Below, one piece after another: positions 16,076 through 24,292 of a stretch of DNA of 64,000 nucleotides. The notes below the pieces were generated by a model that did no database searches, was not told the DNA's origin, and worked only from the letters and a program-made list of their open reading frames with translations. Location: assembly GCF_014636775.1 (NCBI RefSeq), contig NZ_BMEQ01000003.1, positions 62,001 to 126,000 of the forward strand, in the 5' to 3' direction. The first letter of the stretch is position 1; every line of letters starts with the position of its first letter. The DNA is from Kocuria dechangensis. Lineage in GTDB: Bacteria; Actinomycetota; Actinomycetes; Actinomycetales; Micrococcaceae. Position numbers and translations under genes: made by a program.

Positions 16076-17437
16076 TCAGAGGCCCAGCAGCTGCCGGGTG
16101 TGGTCGTTGAGGAGGACGCCGTCCGGGTCCACCTGGGCGCGGGCGTCGAGGAAGTCCTGGAACCGCGGGTACACGGAGTGCAGGTGCTCGGCGTCCTGCG
16201 TGTGCACGGTGCCCCAGTGCGGCCGCCCGCCGTGGGCCACGAAGATCTCCTCCGCGGCGGCGAAGGCGGTGGGGTCGTAGCGGCGCCAGTACTGCCGGAG
16301 CGCGATCCAGCCGGTGGCCCGCCCGTGGGCGGGGGAGAGCCAGGGATCCTCGGCGGCGGAGCAGCGCACGTCCACCGGGAAGGCGAAGTCGTCGCCGCGG
16401 CGCTCGATCAGCGCCTGCAGCTCACGGAACGCCACGGCCAGCTCCTCCACGGGCAGCGCGTACTCGGTCGAGACGAACCGGACCCGCTTCGGCACGGCGA
16501 ACACCCGGAAGGAGAGGTCGCTGTAGGCCCGCGGGCTGTTGGTGAACGAGTCCAGGCGGTTGACCCCCGGCGTGGAGCGCGGCAGGACCGTGGCCAGCTG
16601 GTTGAGCCCGGCCGTGAGGGTGTTGCGCAGCAGGGCGTCATCGATCCGGCGGACGGCGCGCGCCACCGGGGAGCCGGGCCGGGTGTAGGAGTCCGGGAGC
16701 TTGTGCAGGCGCGTGAGGATGCGGGTCTGGGCGGTCGTGGTGCCCGGCATCCAGAAGAACTCGAAGTGGTCGGCCCCCTCCATGCGGCTCCCGAGGGAGT
16801 CGACGAGCGGGCCGAGCGGCTCCTTGATCTCCGCGGCGTGCAGCCGGAACGCCGGCTCGCACTGCAGGGTCACGGTCGCGAGCACGCCGACGACCCCCAG
16901 GCCCACCCGGGCCGCCTGGAAGAGCTCGGGGTGCTGCTCGGCGGAGCACTCGAGGAGCTCGCCGGCCGGGGTGACCAGGGTGAGGCCGACCACCTGCCCG
17001 GAGAGGGACTCGAAGCCCAGGCCGGTGCCGTGGGTGCCGGTCGAGACCGCGCCGCCCACCGTCAGCCAGGTGCTGTCCGGGAGGTTGGTCACGGCGAGGT
17101 CGTGCTCGTCGAGGGCCTTGTTGACGACGTCGAGCGTGGTGCCCGCCAGGACGGTGGCCCGGTGCCGGGTCGTGTCCACGCTCAGCACCCCGGACAGGCG
17201 GGTCATGTCGAGGTGGACGTCGGGCGCCAGGGGCAGGGCGGAGAAGCTGCACCCCGACCCCACGGGCCGCACGCCCAGGCCGCGCTCTGCGGCCGCGGAC
17301 ACGGCTCTGCTGAGCTCCGGCACGGAGGAGGGGCGGAGCACGTGCCGGGGAGTCACGGAGTGCGTCCTCCCCCAGGTGGCCCACTCCCTCGTCCCGGTCT
17401 CCCCGGGCAGGGTGTCGGGCAGCGAGACCTCGCTCAT
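16076..17437 (-). CDS. FAD-linked sugar-lactone oxidase (L-gulono-/D-arabinono-1,4-lactone oxidase family)
   Basis: Flavoprotein of 453 residues. The N-terminal PP-type FAD-binding domain has VRPVGSGCSFSALPLAPDVHLDM and LTVGGAVSTGTHGTGLGFESL with the GTHG motif; the C-terminal ALO domain ends RPHWGTVHTQDAEHLHSVYPRFQDFLDARAQVDPDG, closely following the family pattern HWGK...YP...F....DP.G...N. Members oxidise aldonolactones with oxygen or a cytochrome acceptor; the actinobacterial branch includes M. tuberculosis L-gulonolactone dehydrogenase. Physiological substrate here is uncertain. The ATG is preceded by GAGGAAGGAC. It converges with fprA across a repeat-rich gap. Confidence 0.85.
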   Translation of the reverse strand: MSEVSLPDTLPGETGTREWATWGRTHSVTPRHVLRPSSVPELSRAVSAAAERGLGVRPVGSGCSFSALPLAPDVHLDMTRLSGVLSVDTTRHRATVLAGTTLDVVNKALDEHDLAVTNLPDSTWLTVGGAVSTGTHGTGLGFESLSGQVVGLTLVTPAGELLECSAEQHPELFQAARVGLGVVGVLATVTLQCEPAFRLHAAEIKEPLGPLVDSLGSRMEGADHFEFFWMPGTTTAQTRILTRLHKLPDSYTRPGSPVARAVRRIDDALLRNTLTAGLNQLATVLPRSTPGVNRLDSFTNSPRAYSDLSFRVFAVPKRVRFVSTEYALPVEELAVAFRELQALIERRGDDFAFPVDVRCSAAEDPWLSPAHGRATGWIALRQYWRRYDPTAFAAAEEIFVAHGGRPHWGTVHTQDAEHLHSVYPRFQDFLDARAQVDPDGVLLNDHTRQLLGL

Positions 17438-17618
17438 CGGCGGGACCGTCCTTCCTCGCAGGCGGGTGCGCTGTGCGTGCTCATCTTCTCACCCCGGAAG
17501 CGGATCGTCCGCCGCGCGCGCCGCGGATCCCGGTGCGTCCGCGCGTACCATCGGAGGCACAGCTCGCGGCCGGGTCCGCCCGGGCCGGGGCGAAGCCCTG
17601 AGCACAGGAGGCAGCACC

Positions 17619-18689
17619 ATGACCGACCGACCGTCCCCGGACCGCGACGAGCGCCACGAACCCACCCTGGGGGAGGAAGCGGTGCGCCGCCGGAGGCCGG
17701 CCGGCGGCGAGGGCGCCGCCCTGGACGCCACGGGCGAGATCGTCGTGGGCGTCGACGGCTCCGAGCAGAGCCTCGGCGCCCTGCGGTGGGCGGCGCGGGA
17801 GGCCGTCCGGCGCGGCCGCGCCGTGCGCATGGTCACCGCCTACAGCCTGCCGGTGTTCTCCGGCTCCGGGTTCGACACCGGCTACGCCACCGTGGACGAG
17901 GCCGCCCTCACGAAGGGCGTCGAGGAGATGCTGGACCACGCCGCGGCGCAGGTCCGGAGCACCGGCGTGGAGCTGCGGGCCACGGTCGAGACGGGGGACC
18001 CCTCCGGGGCCCTGCTCGAGCTGAGCCGCACGGCCGAGCTGCTCGTCCTGGGCTCCCGCGGCCGCGGCGGCCTGCTGGGCCGGCTGCTGGGCACGGTCTC
18101 GACGGCGGTCCCGGCGCACTCCAGGTGCCCCGTGGGCGTCGTGCCCCGCCCGTGGGCCGAGGCGCACCTCGGGGAGGAGTCGCTCACGAGCACCGTGGCG
18201 CTCGTCGAGCGCGTCGTCGTGGGCTCGGACGGCTCCAGCCAGGCACGGGCCGCTATGCTCTACGCCGCGGAGGAGGCCCGCCTGCTGGGCGTGCCTCTGA
18301 CCGTGGTCTGCGCGCTCCCTCCCGCGAGCGGGGCCCTCGCGTGGATGCCCACGTCCGTGGACTTCGAGGCGATGTACGACGACGTCGCGCGCGCCCTGAA
18401 CGGCGGGGTCGCCTGGCTCAGGAGCTGGTTCCCGGACCTCGAGATCGGCTCGGAGCTCGCCGACGGCGCGCCCGTGCAGGTGATGGTCGAGCAGACCCGC
18501 CGCAACCGCCTCGTGGTGCTCGGCACCCGGGGCCGCGGCGGCTTCGCCGGGATGCTGCTGGGCTCCACGTCCCAGGGGGTGCTGCACAACGCCGCCGGGC
18601 CCGTGATCATCGTCCCGGACCGCCCCGACGAGCGGATCGAGACCCGCAAGGACTTCGACTTCGACGACGTCCGCCCCTGGGACGCCTGA
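17619..18689 (+). CDS. Tandem universal stress protein (UspA x2)
   Basis: Protein of 356 residues made of two Usp domains after a 40-residue charged leader. Domain 1 (about 42-190) starts IVVGVDGSEQSLGALRWA and has the ATP-binding signature VLGSRGRGGLLGRLLGTVSTAV; domain 2 (about 202-345) starts VVVGSDGSSQARAAMLYA and has VLGTRGRGGFAGMLLGSTSQGV. Both retain the G-2x-G-9x-G(S/T) pattern, so both should bind ATP. Tandem Usps of Actinobacteria are associated with dormancy and hypoxia, but no regulon can be shown here. AGGAG stands 8-9 nt before the ATG; a TACCAT box (about 17549) may be the -10. Confidence 0.88.
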   Translation: MTDRPSPDRDERHEPTLGEEAVRRRRPAGGEGAALDATGEIVVGVDGSEQSLGALRWAAREAVRRGRAVRMVTAYSLPVFSGSGFDTGYATVDEAALTKGVEEMLDHAAAQVRSTGVELRATVETGDPSGALLELSRTAELLVLGSRGRGGLLGRLLGTVSTAVPAHSRCPVGVVPRPWAEAHLGEESLTSTVALVERVVVGSDGSSQARAAMLYAAEEARLLGVPLTVVCALPPASGALAWMPTSVDFEAMYDDVARALNGGVAWLRSWFPDLEIGSELADGAPVQVMVEQTRRNRLVVLGTRGRGGFAGMLLGSTSQGVLHNAAGPVIIVPDRPDERIETRKDFDFDDVRPWDA

Positions 18690-18707
18690 GCGGGCCCGGC
18701 GCGGGGC

Positions 18708-19061
18708 TCAGCCCCAGCCGAGCTCGTGCAGGCGCTCGTCGTCGATGCCGAAGTGGTGGGCGACCTCGTGGATGACGGTCACGGTGATCTCGTCCACGAG
18801 CTCGTCGCGGTCCCGGCACATCCGCTGCAGGGGACCCCGGTAGACGAAGATCCGGTCCGGCAGGGAGCCCGCGCCCCAGCCGCCGTCCCGGGCGGTCAGG
18901 GGCACGCCCTCGTAGAGGCCCAGCAGGTCGGGGGCGTGGGCCGGGGGCTCCTCCTCGACGAGGATCACCACGTTGTCCATGGCCCGGAACAGCTCGTCCG
19001 GGATCAGGTCGATGGCGTCGTCGACGGCGCCCTCGAACTCCTTGCGCGTCAGCTCGATCAC
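18708..19061 (-). CDS. Metallopeptidase family protein (zincin_1, DUF1025-like)
   Basis: Small protein of 117 residues with HEVAHHFGIDDERLHELG: His98, Glu99 and His102 form the HExxH zinc site and Asp107/108 is a candidate third ligand. The N-terminus (ELTRKEFEGAVDDAIDLIPDEL) and the central VVILVEEEPP and PDRIFVYRGPLQR are typical of the actinobacterial zincin_1 family that sits near conserved housekeeping genes. No activity has been assigned to the family. GTG start, preceded by AGGA with seven bases of spacing. It converges with the UspA gene. Confidence 0.85.
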   Translation of the reverse strand: MIELTRKEFEGAVDDAIDLIPDELFRAMDNVVILVEEEPPAHAPDLLGLYEGVPLTARDGGWGAGSLPDRIFVYRGPLQRMCRDRDELVDEITVTVIHEVAHHFGIDDERLHELGWG

Positions 19062-19137
19062 ACCCCATTCCTACCCCACCCCCGCCTCACCGCGGGCCGC
19101 GCCGCTCCCGGCGGGCGCTGGGGGCGGGGGCGGAGAA

Positions 19138-19166
19138 TTGTGGAAAACCGGGCCTGCCTCTAAGCT
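19138..19166 (+). promoter_or_regulatory. Candidate tRNA operon promoter
   Basis: TTGTGG (19138-19143), a 17-nt spacer and TAAGCT (19161-19166). The predicted transcription start is about 60 nt before tRNA-Glu. The region between the zincin gene and the tRNA is less GC-rich than its surroundings. Confidence 0.45.
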
Positions 19167-19232
19167 GTACTCGGTTTCTCCCGTGTCCAGATCGTGGCCG
19201 TCCAGGTCCTGGTCGTCGATGCGGGCGTTCTG

Positions 19233-19305
19233 GCCCCCATCGTCTAGCGGCCTAGGACACCGCCCTTTCACGGCGGCGGCACGGGTTCGAATCCCGTTGG
19301 GGGTA
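19233..19305 (+). tRNA. tRNA-Glu(TTC)
   Basis: A 73-nt cloverleaf: acceptor stem GCCCCCA with TGGGGGT, anticodon arm CCGCC-CTTTCAC-GGCGG with anticodon TTC (19267-19269), T-loop GGTTCGAATCC, discriminator A. The 3' CCA is not encoded. First of three clustered tRNA genes. Confidence 0.97.
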
Positions 19306-19384
19306 CGCGAGGAAGTGGCTGGACCACCGATTTGCACAACCGGTGAGGATTGCTGGTAAGATCAATCCTCGTTGGAAACAGCAA

Positions 19385-19458
19385 GGCCCTGTAGCGCAGT
19401 TGGTTAGCGTGCCGCCCTGTCACGGCGGAGGTCGCGGGTTCAAGTCCCGTCAGGGTCG
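19385..19458 (+). tRNA. tRNA-Asp(GTC)
   Basis: A 74-nt cloverleaf: acceptor GGCCCTG with CAGGGTC, anticodon arm CCGCC-CTGTCAC-GGCGG with anticodon GTC (19419-19421), T-arm GCGGGTTCAAGTCCCGT, discriminator G as expected for tRNA-Asp. CCA is not encoded. Confidence 0.97.
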
Positions 19459-19521
19459 CTCAGGCGGCGTTCACATCGGAAGATGTTGCGCCGTCGCGGC
19501 ATATCCGCTGCGGATGCGCCG

Positions 19522-19597
19522 GGCTCTGTAGCTCAGTTGGTAGAGCGTACGACTGAAAATCGTAAGGTCACCGGATCGACGCCGGTCGGAGCCACCA
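19522..19597 (+). tRNA. tRNA-Phe(GAA)
   Basis: A 73-nt cloverleaf plus encoded CCA (19595-19597): acceptor GGCTCTG with CGGAGCC (one G-T pair), anticodon loop CTGAAAA with GAA at 19555-19557, discriminator A. The T-arm is ACCGG-ATCGACG-CCGGT, so position 54 is A where T is almost universal. The two upstream tRNAs lack an encoded CCA. Confidence 0.96.
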
Positions 19598-19601
19598 CCG
19601 G

Positions 19602-19634
19602 AAACCGCCGGCCCCCAGGGGCCGGCGGTTTTTT
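19602..19634 (+). terminator. Canonical rho-independent terminator of the tRNA cluster
   Basis: A stem of up to 14 bp (AAACCGCCGGCCCC paired with its complement at 19618-19631), a minimal loop, and a run of six T (19629-19634). A U-tract of this quality is rare in the rest of the window. Confidence 0.92.
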
Positions 19635-19733
19635 CGTGCCCGGGGGCACCTCGTGCGTTCCCCCGGGCGGCGCCGGGGCGGTCCAGGGGCTGCTGCCAGC
19701 GGACGCCGAGGTTGCCGCCCTAGCCTGGGACGC

Positions 19734-20195
19734 GTGATCCGTCTGCCTCGTCGTCCGAGCCCCCGCGGGGCGGCGTTCGTGCTGTCCTGCCTCTGCCTGC
19801 TGGCCCTCGCGGGCTGCGGGTCCGGCCAGCAGCCCCGCGGCCTGGTCCTCGAGTCGGCGACCGGCACCCCCGGGCCCACTCCGTCCGCCGAGCCCGCCGC
19901 GGCCGCGGACACCTGCTTCGACGTCGCCGGCGCCTACACGGCCATGACCCTCCTGCCCCTGTCCACGGACGACGCCGACCCCGACTTCCACGCCCACGAG
20001 ACCGTCTCCTCCGTGCGGGAGCTCGCCTCCCGGATGCCCGCCGAGCTGCGCCCCGCGTTCGACGACGCCGTGGTGGCGCTGGAGTCCGCCGGCGGCTCGG
20101 TGCAGCCGACCGAGCTCGCCGAGGTGCAGCGGGCCCTCGCACCCGTCGACGACTGGCTGGAGCGCCGGTGCTCGGAGCCCGTCCCGGGACGGTGA
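19734..20195 (+). CDS. Putative lipoprotein of unknown function
   Basis: Protein of 153 residues. It starts with Arg-rich residues, then a hydrophobic stretch ending in LALAGCGSG; Cys28 with L-A-G before it is a textbook lipobox, so the mature protein is likely lipid-anchored on the outer face of the membrane. A Thr/Pro/Ala linker (TGTPGPTPSAEPAAAA) leads to a compact, acidic helical domain of about 95 residues with two cysteines (DTCFD and RRCSEP) that could form a disulfide. I do not recognise the domain. The GTG start follows TAGCCT by 7 nt, suggesting a leaderless mRNA; there is no Shine-Dalgarno sequence. Confidence 0.7.
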   Translation: MIRLPRRPSPRGAAFVLSCLCLLALAGCGSGQQPRGLVLESATGTPGPTPSAEPAAAADTCFDVAGAYTAMTLLPLSTDDADPDFHAHETVSSVRELASRMPAELRPAFDDAVVALESAGGSVQPTELAEVQRALAPVDDWLERRCSEPVPGR

Positions 20196-20259
20196 TCCGC
20201 CCCTTCCTATACTGGGCCCACCACGCCCCGTCCAGGGGCCCGGAACGGAGGGAGCGACC

Positions 20260-20466
20260 ATGAGCGGGAAGGACGACACCGCGAAGCACACTGCGCAGGA
20301 TGCTGTGAAGGACACCGCGAAGGACGCCGTGAAGGACACCGCGCAGGAGCCCGAGCGGGATCTCGCGGAGGGCCAGCGCGAGGACGGCCTCGTCATCGAG
20401 CCGGGCGAAGCGCTGGACCGCGACCTGCGGGAGCACGAGCTGCCCGACAGGGCGGAGCAGGGCTGA
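20260..20466 (+). CDS. Small hydrophilic protein with KDTA repeats
   Basis: Protein of 68 residues, strongly charged, with an imperfect repeat DAVKDTAKDAVKDTAQ near the N-terminus that would form an amphipathic helix reminiscent of the 11-residue repeats of LEA-type proteins, and an acidic C-terminal half (IEPGEALDRDLREHELPD). No known domain. It looks genuine: a GGAGGGAGC ribosome-binding site lies 4-5 nt before the ATG, a TATACT box is at 20208-20213, and a strong hairpin follows the stop. Desiccation or stress roles are conceivable from the repeat type but are not demonstrated. Confidence 0.6.
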   Translation: MSGKDDTAKHTAQDAVKDTAKDAVKDTAQEPERDLAEGQREDGLVIEPGEALDRDLREHELPDRAEQG

Positions 20467-20487
20467 CGGCCCCCGCTCCCCGACGCC

Positions 20488-20519
20488 GCGGCGGCCCCGG
20501 CGGGAGCCGGGGCCGCCGC
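20488..20519. terminator. Perfect 13-bp hairpin between convergent genes
   Basis: GCGGCGGCCCCGG (20488-20500) and its reverse complement (20507-20519) with a 6-nt loop. It can serve both the small repeat protein gene and the convergent alpha-glucosidase gene. Confidence 0.65.
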
Positions 20520-20583
20520 AGGACCTGAGGGCGGGCGCCCCGGGCGGGGCCAGGCGCAGTGCACCGGCCCCCGCCCGGCGTCG

Positions 20584-22299
20584 TCAGCGGACGAGCGGGG
20601 CCAGGCGCACCCACGCGGCGGACTCGGGCCCCAGGGCGCCGTCCGTGACGGCGCCCTCACGGCTGGTCACCAGCAGCTCGCCCTCGGGCAGGGCAACGGG
20701 CTCCTCGCCCATGTTCGCGGCCACCAGGACGCGCTCCCCGGCGGGGGTCGTGGTGACGAAGGCGAGCAGGCGGGTGGCGGCGTCGTGGGCCTCGTGCCAG
20801 GCGAAGTCCCCCCGGCCCAGCCCCAGCTCCCGGCGCAGCCGGATCGCCGTGCGGTACAGCGTGTGGGTCGAGTCGGGCACCCCCACCTGCTGGTCGGCGG
20901 CGAGCGCCGCGAAGGCCTCCGGCTGCGGCAGCCACGGGTCCTCCCCGAAGCCGTGTCCCGGTTCCCCGGCGGCCCACGGCAGGGGCACGCGGCAGCCGTC
21001 GCGGCCGATCTCCTCGCCCTGCGTGCGGGCGAAGGCCGGGTCCTGGCGCAGCTCGGCGGGCAGACCGGTGTGGTCGGGCAGGCCCAGCTCGTCGCCCTGG
21101 TACAGGTAGGCGGAGCCCGGCAGAGCGAGCTCGACCAGCGCCGCGGAGCGGCCCCGTGCCAGGCCCTGCTCGTGGTCGGGCTGCTCGTGCCCGGCGTCGA
21201 TGCCCTTGGGGTAGGCGATCGGGTCGGAGAGGCCGAAGCGGGAGACGTGCCGGACGGTGTCGTGGTTGGAGAGCACCCAGGTGGTGGGCGCGCCGACCTT
21301 CGCGGACTCGGCCAGGGAGTCCTCGATGGCCCGGGACATGCGGGCCCAGTCCCAGCCGGCGATCAGGAAGTCGAAGTTGAACGCCTGGTGCATCTCGTCC
21401 GAGCGCACGTACATCGCGAGCCGGTGCGCGGGCTCGACCCAGGCCTCGGCCACCATCATCCGGTCGCCGTCGTACTCCGCGAGCACGCGGTGCCAGTCGC
21501 GGTAGACCTCGTGCACCCCGTCCTGGTCGAAGTACGGGCTGGTCCCGTGCATGGGGGTGTCGGGCTCGTCGTGCTCGGGGGCCTCGAACTCGCCCTCGAC
21601 CATGTGCACCTGGTGGTCCCAGTCGGGCAGGCCCTCGGCCTTGACCAGCCCGTGGGCCACGTCCACGCGGAAGCCGTCCGCGCCGCGGTCCAGCCAGAAG
21701 CGCAGGACGGAGCGGAACTCCTCCCACACCTCCGGGTTCTCCCAGTTGAGGTCCGGCTGGGTGCTGTCGAACAGGTGCAGGTACCACTGGCCGTCCGGCA
21801 GCCGGGTCCAGGCCTCCCCGCCGAAGATGGAGCGCCAGTTGTTGGGCGGCAGCTCGCCGTCCTCCCCGCGGCCGTCGCGGAACATGTACCGCGCCCGCTC
21901 GGGGCTGCCCGGCCCGGCGGCCACGGCGGCGCGGAACCACTCGTGGTCGCTCGAGGTGTGGTTCGGGACGAGGTCCACGATGAGCCTGAGCCCCAGCTCG
22001 TCCATCCGCGCCCGCATCCGGTCGAAGTCCTCGAGGGTGCCGAAGCGGGGGTCGATGTCCCGGTAGTCGGAGACGTCGTAGCCGGCGTCGTTCTGGGGGG
22101 AGACGTAGAACGGGGACAGCCACAGGGCGTCCACCCCGAGGTCGGCGAGGTAGTCGAGCCGCTCGATGATGCCGGGGATGTCCCCCATGCCGTCACCGTT
22201 GGAGTCGTTGAAGGAACGCGGATAGATCTGGTAGATCACCGCGTGGCGCCACCACTCCCCGTCGTCGGTCGCGGGGGGCGTGTTGACCTGTTGCGTCAT
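20584..22299 (-). CDS. Alpha-glucosidase, GH13 family (oligo-1,6-/alpha-1,4-glucosidase type)
   Basis: Cytoplasmic GH13 enzyme of 571 residues (no signal peptide). The four conserved regions are DLVPNH (about 109-114), GFRVDVAH with nucleophile Asp213, MMVAEAW with acid/base Glu285, and SNHD with Asp347. The N-terminal WWRHAVIYQIYPRSFNDSNGDGMGDI is typical of exo-acting alpha-glucosidases and oligo-1,6-glucosidases rather than secreted amylases. It would release glucose from maltose, isomaltose or sucrose-like oligosaccharides. The chosen ATG has GGAAGA at good spacing; 15 more codons are open upstream. A GH65 phosphorylase lies 5 kb away, so the window has two routes for small alpha-glucosides. 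Confidence 0.9.
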   Translation of the reverse strand: MTQQVNTPPATDDGEWWRHAVIYQIYPRSFNDSNGDGMGDIPGIIERLDYLADLGVDALWLSPFYVSPQNDAGYDVSDYRDIDPRFGTLEDFDRMRARMDELGLRLIVDLVPNHTSSDHEWFRAAVAAGPGSPERARYMFRDGRGEDGELPPNNWRSIFGGEAWTRLPDGQWYLHLFDSTQPDLNWENPEVWEEFRSVLRFWLDRGADGFRVDVAHGLVKAEGLPDWDHQVHMVEGEFEAPEHDEPDTPMHGTSPYFDQDGVHEVYRDWHRVLAEYDGDRMMVAEAWVEPAHRLAMYVRSDEMHQAFNFDFLIAGWDWARMSRAIEDSLAESAKVGAPTTWVLSNHDTVRHVSRFGLSDPIAYPKGIDAGHEQPDHEQGLARGRSAALVELALPGSAYLYQGDELGLPDHTGLPAELRQDPAFARTQGEEIGRDGCRVPLPWAAGEPGHGFGEDPWLPQPEAFAALAADQQVGVPDSTHTLYRTAIRLRRELGLGRGDFAWHEAHDAATRLLAFVTTTPAGERVLVAANMGEEPVALPEGELLVTSREGAVTDGALGPESAAWVRLAPLVR

Positions 22300-22470
22300 G
22301 TGGTCTTCCTTGGGTCTTCCTGGTCGGAGGATGTGCGCACCCACTCAACCACGTCCGGGCGTGGGAGGAAACGGCCGCCCGGGGCCACGGCCGGCGCAGC
22401 GCGGAGACTGCGGGAGACGGCACGGAGACTGCACGGAGACGGCGCGGTGCCGCCGGACGCGGGCCCCGGC

Positions 22471-23343
22471 TCAGCTGGCGCTCTCGAGGTGCGCCAGGGG
22501 CAGCCACCGGTGCATGAGCCGGCGGAACGCCACGGCCGCGCTGTGGGGGTCCTGGGAGGCGAGCAGCTCCACGGCGTCCTGGAAGTCCTGGGGGCTCTCG
22601 TCCGGCTGGAAGCGGTCCGCGACCGCGCCGTAGTGCAGCACCACCAGGGAGTTGGCGGAGAACGCCCCCAGCCACCGGCCCAGGTGCGTGAGGTCCTCGG
22701 CGAGCTCCTCGAGGTCCTCGCCCCCGGCGTCCTCGACGACCTGGGCGGCGCGCACCACCCGGCGGGTCGCGACGTCGACCGGCACCGCGCACCGGTGGAC
22801 CCTGTTGCCGTGGTGGAAGCTCTCGACGTGGTCCTGCGCGGTGAACAGCGCGAACCACGCCATGGGCACCGTGAACGCGGACTGCCGGGCGTGCACGGGC
22901 GTGAAGTGCTCCCGGGCGATCCGCTCGCCCGCGGCCCGGATGGCGTCCTCGGGGATCAGGAGGTTCGGCAGCGGCTCCCCGCCCTCCTCCTCCGCGAGGG
23001 CCACGAGCCGCAGCGACCGGCGCAGCCGCTGCGGGGGGTGGTAGACGGGGAAGTCCCCGATCCCGGCGGCGAGCATGTCCCGGCCCCGGGGCGCGGCGGA
23101 GAACGGCAGGGTCCACAGCGGCTCCACGGCGGGCGGCAGCGGGTCGTCACCGGGCTCGGCGAGGCGGGCGAGCTGCTCGGTCAGCTCGTTGACGCCCGCC
23201 TCCTCCGGGGACAGCGCCCGGGGCAGGAGCGGGGCGTACAGGGCGTCGAGCTCCTCGGCGGGCACGTAGACCCGGAGGGCGAACTGGTGGGGGATCCCCG
23301 TGGCCGAGCGGAACGTCCGCCCGACCTGCAGCAGCTGGGACAC
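22471..23343 (-). CDS. Protein of unknown function, co-transcribed with exonuclease III
   Basis: A soluble protein of 290 residues that I do not recognise. It has no signal peptide and no transmembrane segment; it is rich in charged helices, with a notable FHHGNRVHRCAVPVDVATRRVV segment (about 175-196) and a C-terminal part that counts helices (DAVELLASQDPHSAAVAFRRLMHRWLPLAHLE). It starts with GTG 6 nt after the stop of the exonuclease III gene and has no clear ribosome-binding site, so translation is probably coupled to that gene. A link to DNA repair is only a guess from position. The following 171 nt up to the alpha-glucosidase operon contain short GGAGAC direct repeats and nothing else that I can see. 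Confidence 0.65.
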   Translation of the reverse strand: MSQLLQVGRTFRSATGIPHQFALRVYVPAEELDALYAPLLPRALSPEEAGVNELTEQLARLAEPGDDPLPPAVEPLWTLPFSAAPRGRDMLAAGIGDFPVYHPPQRLRRSLRLVALAEEEGGEPLPNLLIPEDAIRAAGERIAREHFTPVHARQSAFTVPMAWFALFTAQDHVESFHHGNRVHRCAVPVDVATRRVVRAAQVVEDAGGEDLEELAEDLTHLGRWLGAFSANSLVVLHYGAVADRFQPDESPQDFQDAVELLASQDPHSAAVAFRRLMHRWLPLAHLESAS

Positions 23344-23349
23344 GGCGGC

Positions 23350-24156
23350 TCAGGCGATCTCGACGACGACGGGGGCGTGGTCCGAGGCGCCCTTGCCCTT
23401 GCGCTCCTCGCGGTCGATCACGGCGTCCGTCACGCGCGCGGCCAGGGCGGGGGAGTAGAGCTGGAAGTCGATGCGCATGCCCTCCTTCTTGGGGAAGCGC
23501 AGGCCCTTGTAGTCCCAGTAGGTGTAGACGCCGGGGCCGGGGTGCCGCGGGCGGACCACGTCCTGGTAGCCGGCCTCCTCCAGGAAGGCGCGGAACGCGG
23601 CGCGCTCCGGCTCGCTCACGTGGGTCAGGCCGTTGTCGAGGAAGAACTGCATGTCCCACACGTCCTCGTCCTGCGGGGCCACGTTCCAGTCGCCCACGAG
23701 CGCCACCTGCGCCCGGGGGTCCTCCTCCACCCAGCGGCGGGCGTGGTCCTTGAGGACGCGCAGCCACTCCAGCTTGTACGGCATGTGGGGGTCGTCGAGC
23801 CCGCGCCCGTTCGGGACGTAGAGGGACCAGACCCTGATGCCGTTGCAGGTGGCGCCGATCGCACGGGCCTCCTGGACGGGATCCTGGCCGGGCTTGCCGA
23901 AGGCGGGCTGGTCCGGGAAGGTGCGCTGGACGTCCTCGATGCCCACGCGGGAGGCGATCGCCACGCCGTTCCACTGGCTCACCCCGAAGTGGGCGACGTC
24001 GTAGCCCATGAACTCGAACAGCTCCCAGGGGAAGCCCTCGTCCTTCGTCTTGGTCTCCTGCATGGCCAGGACGTCCACGTCCGAGCGCCGCAGCCAGGCC
24101 TCCACACGGTCGGCGCGGGCGCGGACGGAGTTCACGTTCCAGGTGGCGATCCTCAT
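23350..24156 (-). CDS. xthA: Exodeoxyribonuclease III (AP endonuclease)
   Basis: Protein of 268 residues of the exonuclease III/APE family that cuts at abasic sites and removes 3' blocks in base-excision repair. Active-site residues are seen in order: Asn7 (WNVNS), Glu34 (MQETK), the GDWN...PQDEDV loop with catalytic Asp/Asn, RIDFQL and the C-terminal SDHAPV (Asp-His pair). The N-terminal ATWNVNSVRAR is the family signature. The ATG follows a gene-free stretch; the downstream unknown protein is almost certainly in the same operon. Confidence 0.93.
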   Translation of the reverse strand: MRIATWNVNSVRARADRVEAWLRRSDVDVLAMQETKTKDEGFPWELFEFMGYDVAHFGVSQWNGVAIASRVGIEDVQRTFPDQPAFGKPGQDPVQEARAIGATCNGIRVWSLYVPNGRGLDDPHMPYKLEWLRVLKDHARRWVEEDPRAQVALVGDWNVAPQDEDVWDMQFFLDNGLTHVSEPERAAFRAFLEEAGYQDVVRPRHPGPGVYTYWDYKGLRFPKKEGMRIDFQLYSPALAARVTDAVIDREERKGKGASDHAPVVVEIA

Positions 24157-24226
24157 GGGTCCCACGTTACCGGCTGGCCCGCACGGGGGGGCTCGCGCCG
24201 GGCCTCCCGCGGCGCCACCCCTCTCG

Positions 24227-24240
24227 TATGCTTTTGCATA
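24227..24240 (+). promoter_or_regulatory. AT-rich palindrome TATGC-TTTT-GCATA upstream of the CAP/SLH gene
   Basis: A perfect inverted repeat in one of the few AT-rich patches of the window, 52 nt before the start of the secreted protein gene. It overlaps a possible -10 (TATGCT). Could be a promoter, an operator, or both. Confidence 0.4.
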
Positions 24241-24292
24241 AATCAGTCCCGGGCCGGACCGGCCGGCCGGGACGAGAGCCACGGAGGACGTC

